DNA of 64,000 nt from Tolypeutes matacus (lineage: Eukaryota; Chordata; Mammalia; Cingulata; Chlamyphoridae), in assembly GCA_026826555.1 (NCBI GenBank), contig JAKSZT010054308.1, positions 5,598,131-5,662,130 on the forward strand, written 5' to 3'. This document shows positions 49,601-56,731 of the stretch, one piece after another (the first letter of the stretch is position 1; every line of letters begins with the position of its first letter). The notes beneath the pieces were generated by a model that saw only the letters and a program-made list of their open reading frames with translations, searched no databases and was not told where the DNA came from. Both the position numbers and the translations under genes were made by a program.

Positions 49601-52600
49601 GCCATTCCAAGTGGCAAGGAGGCCTCCATAGAGCTGGACGTGCACCGTGAGTGGGGTCTGAAGAAGAGCAGCCTGGAAGGTGGGGGTGGGGAGGGGGTGT
49701 AGGCAGCACTTGGAGAAGCACAGAAGTCTAAGAATCCTCCTGGATTCCCTGTTTGGAATGGCGGGCACCGAGGGCTGGCAGAAGTGGTGGAGTAAAGGCA
49801 GTGCATTTCATCTCTCTGAGCCTCTGTCTCCAATTCTGTATACTTGCAGAAAATAAAACACAGGCCTCTAATCCCTTATCCACACTTGCAAATAAAACTG
49901 ATTTGGTGGCAAAATCTGAACTGAGGCTCTTTGCAGTCTTTATCCCACTGAATGTGATGTGAATAATTTCGTTGCAAATATATTAATGCGTGGGATTAGA
50001 GGTGTTGTCCAGACCCTGCTCCAGACCATAACGTAGTGTATGGTCTGTGCACTGACTGCATTGGCTTTCTAAAATTGGAAAAATTCCCAATTCTGAAAAG
50101 CTTCAGGCCCCAAGTGCTTCAGATAAGGAATTATGGACCTGTGCCTGCTTCTCAAGGTGGTGAGAATTAAATGAGATATACTGAAAGAGGATCCAGCATG
50201 GAATCTGCTACCTAGGAGGTGCTCAATAAATTACCTCTGCCCAGGGAACGGTGGGGCCGTGGGCAGCAATTGGAGGGATGTCCCCACCCGGCCCCTTTCA
50301 GTGAGTCAAGTGAACCCACACTGGCGCCTAGTGGCCTCAGTGGGTAATTACAGCCACTGAATAATTTGTCCCTTCAGAACCATCCTTGGTTGTTGCCCTA
50401 GGTGGCCCCCTAGAGGCCCCCGGGAGAAGAGATAAGAAGGCAGTTTGTTGATTGTATTGCAGCTGGTACATCGCAACCTCAAGCTCCCAGATCACCCCAG
50501 CGTGGGGAGGTCTGAGTGTTTGTGCTCGGGAGGGAAAAAGAAACGGAAAGAACAGAAAAAACCTTGACTTCCTGTCTCCCCACCCTGCAGACCCACCTAC
50601 GGTGACCCTGTCCATTGAGCCACAGACGGTGCAGGAGGGTGAGCGGGTCGTCTTTACCTGCCAGGCCACGGCCAACCCCGAGATCCTGGGCTACAGGTGA
50701 AAGGCTCGGGGCCTGGAGCATGGGGGTGTGGTGCCAGAGGGACCCCGGGAGTCAGGCGTGGCAGGGGCTCCAGAGGTGGGCGCAGTGTCCCTGGATAGGC
50801 TTGAGGGGTCCGAGTCCTGATCCCAGCTCTCTTCTGCCTCCTCCCCCAGGTGGGCCAAGGGGGGGTTCTTGATTGAAGACGCCCACGAGAGTCGCTATGA
50901 GACCAATGTCGACTATTCCTTCTTCACGGAGCCTGTGTCCTGTGAGGTCCATAACGAAGTGGGGAGCACCAACGTCAGCACTTTAGTGAACGTCCACTGT
51001 GAGTAGCTGGAGGCACGAGGGGGCACAGAGCAGGGTCTCCCCAGGGCTGGCGTGGAGAGGGGAGGCCCCCGAGGCTGGGGCTATAGGGCGTGGTGGGGCA
51101 GGCCAGGGAAGAGGGGGCCACTGCAGCTGACCCCACAGAGACGAGACTCTGACCAGCCACCTCCTTCTTCTCAGTTGCTCCCCGGATTGTGGTGGACCCC
51201 AAACCCACGACCACAGACATTGGCTCTGATGTGACCCTCACCTGTGTCTGGGTCGGGAACCCCCCTCTCACCCTCACTTGGACCAAAAAGGACTCAAACA
51301 TGGTAAGACTCCTGCCTGTCCCAAGTGCTGGGAGGAAGGGGCCTGGCCATCGGTAGGGAGGGGAGGGTCAGCTCTGTATTTCAAGTCTGAACCTGAGGCA
51401 TCTCGAGGGTCTTAGGATTTGGAGAAGGACCGTCAATCAATTCCCACCCCTCCTGCCAGGACAGCTGGCCAGTTCAGAGGCTGTGGGAGGGACAAGATGA
51501 CCTGGGCTTGGAAAGCAGGTGGGAGCAGAAGGAGGGAAGAGGAGAGGGCCCGAGGTGGAGCTGCCCTAGTGGCAAAAGGTCTGGTAAATCAGTGTTTTGT
51601 AGGAAGGCAGAAGCAGGATGATTGACCAGAGAGGAGAAGGTCGAATTCTGCAGTTCCACAGGGAACCACATTAGGGGGAGGGTTTTCAGAGGGAAACTTC
51701 TTACCTTGTCTGTCAATAAAAACACCAGAGCCGATCACCTGAACAGGCTGCATCCTCTGTAAAAGTAATACTGCCTCCACGTCTTGTCTGGCCTCCATCC
51801 TGTCTGCCCACTCTGCTAGAGGTGGTGTGTTTTAGTGTCAACTGGTTGAGAATATGGAGATGGACCAGATAGGTTCGGGAACCCCATTTCCCTTCTGGGA
51901 ATTCACTTGTGGCCCTTCCTACTTTCTTTCCAATGCTTCCAATGTGGGGGCCCACACGGATCTAGGGGCCCCGGCCTCCTGGCTCCCCACCCGAGGCTGC
52001 TCTCTCTGCCCAGGTCCTGAGTAACAGCAACCAGCTGCTGCTGAAGTCAGTGACGCAAGCAGATGCCGGCACCTACACCTGCCGGGCCATCGTGCCTCGC
52101 ATCGGCGTGGCCGAGCGGGAGGTGCCACTTTATGTGAATGGTGAGTGGCCCAGGAGGTGGCAGAGGATGGGTGGGTAGGGCCTGTAGGTGCTAACCGGCC
52201 TTGACTGCATCTTCTTGCTTGCAGGGCCCCCCATTATCTCCAGCGAGGCAGTGCAGTATGCTGTCAGGGGTGATGGGGGCAAGGTGGAGTGTTTCATCGG
52301 GAGCACGCCACCCCCAGACCGCATTGTGAGTGCTGGGACAGGACTGGGGTCCGAGGACAGCCACCCCACCCTGCCGCCCTGCTCAGCCTCCTCTTCCTTC
52401 CCCTGGCTTCGTTCTTCAGCTTCCCCATCCCTTTTCCATATCTCCAGCCCTCCATCTTTCTGTCCCTCTATCCCTTTCTGCTCAAATCCCAGCTCCTCCC
52501 TCACCAGCTGTGTGCCCCTTAGTTTTCTGAATCTGTTTCCTCATCCATAAAATGGGGATAGGAATGCCCACCTAATAGGGTAATTGTAATAGGTATGGAA

Positions 52601-55600
52601 TATCAGGTGAAGCCCTTGGCATTCAATTCATTGTTAGCATGCCTCTCTTCCCTTGGCCAACACACTTGCTCTCTCTTCTCCCTCATCTCTTTCAGCCCCC
52701 TGATCTTTTATTGCCCCTCTTCCCTTCACCACCTTCCTCTGCCCCATCAGTCTTCCCTCCTACCCAGACCCACTCTTCTCTCCCTTTTCCTGCCTTCCTC
52801 CTTCCACCGCCCCCCTCGCCACTCTCCTCCCTCCTCCCTCCTCTCCTCCACACCATGAGCCATTAATTCTTCCCATGACCATTAACTGTGAAACCCCTCA
52901 TCACATTTAATGACCATTTGGCTAACTCCAGGGCTGCCCAGGGACACTTCATTACCACGGCCGCCCGGGCAGCAGGAGTCTTGGCTCCCGGGGGGCTTTC
53001 CTTGCAGATCTTGGAGGATTGATCCCTGGAAAGGAGCCAGATGGCTGCCGCTCCCCTCCCTGGGCTCTACTTTAAGGGAGGGGGATGCCCAGGCAGGAAA
53101 TTCAGGGATGGAGGCATATGGGGGATACCCGTTTTGAGAGTCTGCAGATGGATCCCCAGAGCCAGCCAGGAGAGTTCGTAGTGGGGTCAGCCGTAGGTTA
53201 GTTAAAGGTAGAATCTCACACTCAGAGCTGGAAGAAACCTTGAGCATTGTCTAGCTCCAGCCTGGTGCACTCATTTACAGACACAGAGAGGGGAAGAGAG
53301 GCCACACAGGGATTGGGTCTGATATCAGAGGTTCCTAAATGATGGTTCTTTGGATCAGCGGCATCCTCGTCATACAGGGGTCTTTAAGATGGACTCTGTC
53401 CTGGAGATTCATATTTAGGAGATAAGCCCCAAGAACCCACATTCTGAAGAGTCGAATCTGATTTGTCTGGGAAGCACTACTCCTGAGAATGGAGATTCAG
53501 TGCCAAGGTTTTGGGTAGTAGGTGTGGCTTGAGGTTTGTTACAAGAATGTTGAGCTGGACTTAGGGGCACACATGGCCCCTGGGGGTGAGGGTGCCTTGT
53601 TGGGGGCCCACTGACACCCATATGTGTGCTTCTGCCACCTGCCCTCCCCACCCCAGGCCTGGGCATGGAAGGAGAACTTTCTGGAGGTGGGCACCCTGGA
53701 ACGCTATACTGTGGAGAGGACCAACTCAGGCAGCGGGGTGCTGTCCACACTCACCATCAACAACGTCATGGAGGCCGACTTTCAGACCCACTACAACTGC
53801 ACTGCCTGGAATAGCTTCGGGCCGGGCACAGCCATCATCCAGCTGGAAGAGCGAGGTGACTGCAGGGCAGCCTGGGGCCAGGACCCAGGGGAAGAGGGCT
53901 CTCCCAGGCCTCCCCACCAGAGCCCGGCCTCAGGGCGCTCACTTTTTCAGCATTTACTGAGCATCTGCTATGTACCAGGCACTGTGCTAGGGCTGCAAAG
54001 ACAGGCGTGAACATGACATTATTCCTGCCCTGGAGGAACTTTCATTTTAGTGGAGGAAATAAATTCGCATGGAGAAAAATCAAATGATCTGTAAAAGGCA
54101 GTGATGCTACATATCACATTGGGTTGCTGTGAGAATTGAATGAGAGAAGAACTTACCAAATATCTGGCATATAATAGATGCTCAGTAAGTTTTAGTTTCC
54201 CCTCCCTCCTGCCTTTTGAAGAATCTTAGTCTGAAAAGAGAGGTAACGTCCCTCCTTGTAGCATGATGAAGGAGGCATTGCCTTTGACTTTTGGAAACTC
54301 CCAATCTGATGAGGGAAAGACAGCTTTTTTTGTGTGTGGGGGAGAGTCATCCAATCTGACATGGGAAATGGGGCACTCAATGGAAAAGACTGAGGATCCC
54401 ATCAGCGAGGGGGTGGGAGAGTAGATAGAGACAGGTGGGACTTAGCAGGGAAGGCTTTCTGGAGGGGAAGAGCCTTAAGCAAGATCTGGATGGAACCAGA
54501 ACTGCCAACAAGAGCGAGGAAGCTGGAGGCAGGGTTCCTGAGCTCCTTCTCCATCCTGGGGAGCAGGGGGAACTAAGGACAGGGTGCTCTTTTGAACCTG
54601 GGAATCAGATGGGGTGATCACAATGGTGTGGACAGAGAAGGGGGGGAGGGGGGCAGGGGGCGGTGCAGATCAGAGAATTTGGAAAGAAATGACTTTAAGC
54701 AAGACCTCAGCCCAGAAAGGAGAGACAGAGTCTCGCAGGAAGATGGGCTGAAGGAGGACAGACAGACAACCAAGGCCAGGGTCAGACTGCTGCCCTCCTG
54801 CAGGGCTGAGACATAGACTAGGCCACAGCTGGCCATAACCCCAACTGTGATCAAGCTGAAGCTCTGTCTAAATCCAGCCACAGCCCAGCCTTGACTAATC
54901 CTGACACTGCCCATGAGCTGTCGAAACTTAACCCCTGTACACCACCCAGGGCTGCCATGGCAACTTGTGGCCTAACCTTTCACCCAAAACTGGGATCAGC
55001 CCCCAGTAAGAACCCAGCCTTTCCTCTACTCCTGCCCTCCCTCTGCAGAGGTGCTACCCGTGGGCATCATTGCTGGGGCCACCATCGGTGCGGGCATCCT
55101 GCTCACCTTCTTCTTCATCGCCTTGGTGTTCTTCCTCTACCGGCGCCGCAAAGGCAGTGAGTACAGACCCTGCGCGGGCCACAGCCCTTCCCCTGTCCCT
55201 TCTGAGGCAGTGGGCCCTGCCAGATGGACGCTTCCAGGCGCTCAGCAGGCAGTGCCTGGGTGGGCGAGGGGGGCTGGCAGAAAGCGTCTGGTCCAGCCTG
55301 CCTTTCCCTGTCCCAGGTCGCAAGGACGTGACCTTAAGGAAGCTGGACATCAAAGTGGAGACGGTGAACCGTGAGCCACTCACCATGCACTCTGACCGGG
55401 AGGACGACACCGCCAGCGTCTCCACGGCCACCCGCGTCATGAAGGCCATCTACTCGGTGAGGGTCCCTCTCCTCCCTGGCCCACTCCCCTCTTCACGCTT
55501 GGGACCAGCTCCACCCCATCCGTCTAACAGCTACCACCATCCTCTCCCTCACGGTCTGCCTACCCTGGTACACACAAACACACGCGCACACACACAGACA

Positions 55601-56731
55601 CACACCAGGCTCAGAAGATAGGCAGGTGGGAGGTGGGTCCTCAATAGGCTTCCTCCACCCCATCCTTCTCCCACATTGTATCAGAGCCAGAAATCCTTAG
55701 AAATATTCCAGTCCTGCTGCCCCATCACTCATGAGGAACCAGTTCCAGGGAAGGACAGTGACAGACCCAAGGCCACGCTGCATGTTAGCAAAAACTGGTG
55801 TTAGGACCCAGGTCTACGAACCCTTCCCACCCCACCAAACCCCAAGCCTCTGCTGGGAAAGGATACAGACCTCCAGTGTGCCCTCAACCCCAGGCCCTCC
55901 CCCGCTATTGGTGGCTGCTGCTGATGGGGCTGGCACGGGGGCACAGAACAGGGCCTTGGCTCCCGACACTCGCCTCCTCTGCCCTCCTCCAGTCCTTTAA
56001 GGATGACGTGGATCTGAAGCAGGACCTGCGCTGTGACACCATCGACACCCGGGAGGAGTATGAGATGAAGGTGGGAGAGGGGTTCCAACGGACTGTGGGG
56101 AGGAGGTGAGGGCAGGTTTGGGGAGGAACGTTCGGGGGGTGGTTAGAGGAACAGAGCGGGCAGAGTGGTGCTGGCTGGGGAAACAGGACAGAGACAGAGG
56201 AGGAAGCCCAGAGGGCCATGGTGACACTCCATCCTCCCCCTCTTTGCCCACAAGGACCCCACCAACGGCTACTACAACGTGCGTGCCCACGAAGACCGCC
56301 CGTCTTCCAGGGCAGTGCTCTATGCTGACTACCGTGCCCCCGGCCCTGCCCGCTTCGATGGCCGCCCCTCTTCCCGTCTCTCCCATTCCAGCGGCTATGC
56401 CCAGCTCAACACCTACAGCCGGGCCCCGGCCTCCGACTACGGCCCTGAGCCCACACCCCCTGGCCCTGCTGCTCCAGCTGGCACTGACACCACCAGCCAG
56501 CTGTCCTACGAGAACTACGAGAAGTTCAACTCCCATCCCTTCCCTGGGGCAGCTGGGTACCCCACCTACCGACTGGGCTACCCCCAGGCTCCTCCCTCCG
56601 GCCTGGAGCGGACCCCATATGAGGCGTATGACCCCATTGGCAAGTACGCCACGGCCACTCGGTTCTCCTACACCTCCCAGCACTCGGACTACGGCCAGCG
56701 ATTCCAGCAGCGCATGCAGACTCACGTGTAG
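40474..56731 (+). CDS. KIRREL1: KIRREL1 (NEPH1), coding exons 2-15; exon 1 outside the window
   Basis: Coding parts: 40474-40623, 42527-42676, 47372-47529, 49496-49646, 50591-50696, 50850-50998, 51175-51302, 52014-52140, 52225-52325, 53657-53855, 55049-55156, 55317-55456, 55993-56070, 56255-56731. Lengths sum to 2222 nt, which is 2 nt of a split glycine codon plus 739 codons and a stop. With the 17-residue signal peptide and split Gly18 of the human protein this gives exactly 757 residues. The protein is a single-pass membrane adhesion molecule with five Ig domains, a membrane helix near residues 499-521 and a tyrosine-rich tail. Known role of the family: homophilic and nephrin-binding adhesion at the podocyte slit diaphragm, with signalling through Grb2 and ZO-1. 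All introns are GT-AG and no frameshift or premature stop is seen, so the gene looks intact. Residue numbers below use human numbering. The paralogues KIRREL2 and KIRREL3 are less likely because the sequence follows remembered human KIRREL1 almost residue for residue. Confidence 0.97.
40624..42526 (+). other. KIRREL1: KIRREL1 intron 2
   Basis: Holds an L2 end near 41125-41180 (cattaattca-type aacaagcctttattaagcac), a forward MIR at about 41295-41500, a short run of tatatata near 41548 and a GA-rich stretch near 41720-41765. No exon seen. Confidence 0.7.
42527..42676 (+). CDS. KIRREL1: KIRREL1 exon 3: second half of Ig domain 1
   Basis: Encodes Ala68 (split) to Ile118 (split), starting [19 protein letters not shown] and ending AKLTVL. 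It carries the conserved Ig motif around DDASYEC, with Cys100 closing the Ig1 disulfide. The acceptor is ctctgcag. The donor is gtaata directly after the A that begins the Ile118 codon, a weaker donor than the gtgagt found at most other exons. Domain 1 is the part of the family that makes trans homophilic and nephrin contacts. It is 150 nt long, the same as exon 2. Confidence 0.97.
42677..47371 (+). other. KIRREL1: KIRREL1 intron 3
   Basis: Mostly unique C/T-rich DNA with forward MIRs at about 43835-43965 and 45180-45420, reverse MIRs at about 45415-45560 and 46140-46320, L2-like sequence near 44480-44680, a reverse L2 at about 46600-46960 (ttcattcattcattcggcaa) and a G-run near 47190-47210. 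The 250-codon frame from 43045 is low-complexity and unsupported. Confidence 0.65.
47372..47529 (+). CDS. KIRREL1: KIRREL1 exon 4: first half of Ig domain 2
   Basis: Encodes Ile118 (split) to Thr170, running from [18 protein letters not shown] to GAVAST. It contains the first Ig2 cysteine (Cys143, in NLTC), a glycosylation sequon at Asn140 (NLT) and the core tryptophan in IIWFRDG. The acceptor is ccaacag and the donor is gtgaga at 47530. The 3' end is phase 0. The upstream intron 3 is 4695 nt, the longest inside this part of the gene. Confidence 0.97.
47530..49495 (+). other. KIRREL1: KIRREL1 intron 4
   Basis: Contains a well-preserved reverse MIR (about 47750-48000: gtgccagatactgtgctaag, cttgcccaaggtcacagagc), a second MIR-like piece near 48050-48170, a reverse L2 at about 48715-48960 and then the SNRPF pseudogene. 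Confidence 0.7.
48995..49355 (+). pseudogene. SNRPF processed pseudogene in KIRREL1 intron 4
   Basis: The reading frame from the ATG at 49036 begins [20 protein letters not shown] and continues [20 protein letters not shown], which matches the start of the small nuclear ribonucleoprotein Sm-F (SNRPF). It is intronless across the whole parental coding length. After CAGCTTG near 49167 two bases of the parental sequence are missing, shifting the frame; translation then stops at 49213-49215. Out-of-frame similarity continues through the [14 protein letters not shown] region and the acidic tail codons to about 49290, where the parental TAG reads CAG. Similarity to the parental 3' UTR runs on to about 49355. 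These are the marks of a reverse-transcribed copy. It lies in the same direction as KIRREL1, between exons 4 and 5. The parent makes part of the Sm ring of spliceosomal snRNPs; this copy cannot encode it. Edges are estimates. Confidence 0.93.
49496..49646 (+). CDS. KIRREL1: KIRREL1 exon 5: second half of Ig domain 2
   Basis: Encodes Glu171 to His221 (split): [19 protein letters not shown] onward, ending IELDVH. It carries the second Ig2 cysteine (Cys200, in RVFTC). Compared with human as I recall it, there are small changes: Val to Ile in TTISQ, Met to Val in RSVNEA and Thr to Ala in GKEASI. The acceptor is cctcag and the donor gtgagt at 49647. The SNRPF processed pseudogene ends about 140 nt upstream in the same intron and strand. 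Confidence 0.97.
49647..50590 (+). other. KIRREL1: KIRREL1 intron 5
   Basis: Includes a MIR tail at about 50150-50240 (gaattaaatgagatatactg, aggtgctcaataaattacct) and CTCF-like patches near 50325 and 50400 (weaker). No exon seen. Confidence 0.65.
50591..50696 (+). CDS. KIRREL1: KIRREL1 exon 6: first half of Ig domain 3
   Basis: Encodes His221 (split) to Arg256 (split): [19 protein letters not shown] onward, ending NPEILGY. Cys244 (VFTC) is the first Ig3 cysteine. The acceptor is cctgcag and the donor gtgaaa at 50697. Intron 6 is only 153 nt. This is the only phase 2 junction in the extracellular part. Confidence 0.97.
50850..50998 (+). CDS. KIRREL1: KIRREL1 exon 7: second half of Ig domain 3
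   Basis: Encodes Arg256 (split) to Phe306 (split): [20 protein letters not shown], then [16 protein letters not shown], ending LVNVH. Cys287 closes the Ig3 disulfide and Asn297 lies in an NVS sequon. Residue 292 is Glu here where human has Lys as I recall it, a charge reversal. The acceptor is cccccag and the donor gtgagt at 50999. Confidence 0.97.
51175..51302 (+). CDS. KIRREL1: KIRREL1 exon 8: first half of Ig domain 4
   Basis: Encodes Phe306 (split) to Met348: [19 protein letters not shown] onward, then [18 protein letters not shown]. Cys329 is the first Ig4 cysteine and the core tryptophan is in LTWTKKD. The acceptor is ttctcag and the donor gtaaga at 51303; the 3' junction is phase 0. 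It is separated from exon 7 by only 176 nt. Confidence 0.97.
52014..52140 (+). CDS. KIRREL1: KIRREL1 exon 9: second half of Ig domain 4
   Basis: Encodes Val349 to Gly391 (split): [36 protein letters not shown], ending PLYVN. The ADAGTYTC motif with Cys371 closes the Ig4 disulfide. The acceptor is cgcccag-type (tgcccag) and the donor gtgagt at 52141. Intron 9 is just 84 nt, the shortest in the gene. Confidence 0.97.
52225..52325 (+). CDS. KIRREL1: KIRREL1 exon 10: first half of Ig domain 5 with RGD
   Basis: Encodes Gly391 (split) to Ile424: [33 protein letters not shown]. Cys413 is the first Ig5 cysteine. An RGD tripeptide lies at residues 405-407, annotated in the human protein as a possible cell attachment site; whether it binds integrin cannot be told from sequence. 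The acceptor is cttgcag and the donor gtgagt at 52326. Confidence 0.97.
52326..53656 (+). other. KIRREL1: KIRREL1 intron 10
   Basis: About 530 nt of strongly C/T-rich sequence (52340-52860) then unique sequence with a MIR-like patch near 53215-53320. No exon seen. Confidence 0.65.
53657..53855 (+). CDS. KIRREL1: KIRREL1 exon 11: second half of Ig domain 5
   Basis: Encodes Ala425 to Glu491 (split): [20 protein letters not shown], then [35 protein letters not shown]. Cys472 closes the Ig5 disulfide and overlaps an unusual NCT sequon at Asn471. The acceptor is ccccag and the donor gtgact at 53856, a less canonical +5/+6 than most exons here. It is the longest extracellular exon (199 nt) and runs into the juxtamembrane stretch. 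Confidence 0.97.
53856..55048 (+). other. KIRREL1: KIRREL1 intron 11
   Basis: Reverse L2 end at about 53945-54120 (agcatctgctatgtaccagg), MIR tail at about 54115-54200 (tctggcatataatagatgct), L2-like piece near 54430. A G-run at about 54640-54665 may form a quadruplex. Confidence 0.6.
55049..55156 (+). CDS. KIRREL1: KIRREL1 exon 12: transmembrane segment
   Basis: Encodes Glu491 (split) to Ser527 (split): [18 protein letters not shown] then [17 protein letters not shown]. It has an uninterrupted hydrophobic run of about 23 residues followed by the positively charged RRRK stop-transfer cluster on the cytoplasmic side. Glycine-rich small-residue motifs (GATIGAG) sit in the outer half. Two differences from recalled human sequence (ASILLIFFF) fall in the helix. 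The acceptor is ctgcag and the donor gtgagt at 55157. Confidence 0.97.
55317..55456 (+). CDS. KIRREL1: KIRREL1 exon 13: membrane-proximal cytoplasmic tail
   Basis: Encodes Ser527 (split) to Ser573: [20 protein letters not shown], then [22 protein letters not shown]. It is a Ser/Thr-rich acidic stretch after the membrane. The acceptor is tcccag and the donor gtgagg at 55457; the 3' junction is phase 0. No folded domain is visible. Confidence 0.96.
55573..55612 (+). repeat. CA-rich simple repeat in intron 13
   Basis: Imperfect (CA)n run between exons 13 and 14. Confidence 0.75.
55993..56070 (+). CDS. KIRREL1: KIRREL1 exon 14: cytoplasmic tail
   Basis: Encodes Ser574 to Lys599: [14 protein letters not shown] then [12 protein letters not shown], an acidic 26-residue segment. 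Both ends are phase 0 and the length (78 nt) is a multiple of three, so skipping it would keep the frame. The acceptor is cctccag and the donor gtggga at 56071. Confidence 0.96.
56255..56731 (+). CDS. KIRREL1: KIRREL1 exon 15: C-terminal tail with Grb2 site and PDZ ligand
   Basis: Encodes Asp600 to Val757 and the TAG stop at 56729-56731. It opens [14 protein letters not shown], placing tyrosines 605 and 606 in the tandem site that Fyn phosphorylates and Grb2 binds (YNV) in the known protein. The rest is rich in Tyr, Pro and Ser (for example [18 protein letters not shown]), many as potential SH2 sites. The end is QRMQTHV; THV is a PDZ ligand known to bind ZO-1. The acceptor ends in aag (cccacaag) rather than the usual cag. 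An open frame of 301 codons in another frame and a 242-codon antisense frame overlap this GC-rich exon and are taken as shadows. Confidence 0.97.
   Translation, partial: DPTNGYYNVRAHEDRPSSRAVLYADYRAPGPARFDGRPSSRLSHSSGYAQLNTYSRAPASDYGPEPTPPGPAAPAGTDTTSQLSYENYEKFNSHPFPGAAGYPTYRLGYPQAPPSGLERTPYEAYDPIGKYATATRFSYTSQHSDYGQRFQQRMQTHV

Noticed and set aside
49220..49768. 182-codon antisense frame over the SNRPF copy and exon 5
   Set aside because: Antisense to two sequences of known origin on the + strand.
50320..50425. CTCF-like patches in intron 5
   Set aside because: Match the core only partly (gcgcctagtggc, gccccctagaggc); too weak to list.
55997..56725. 242-codon antisense open frame over exons 14-15
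   Set aside because: Antisense shadow of a GC-rich coding exon, crossing an intron.
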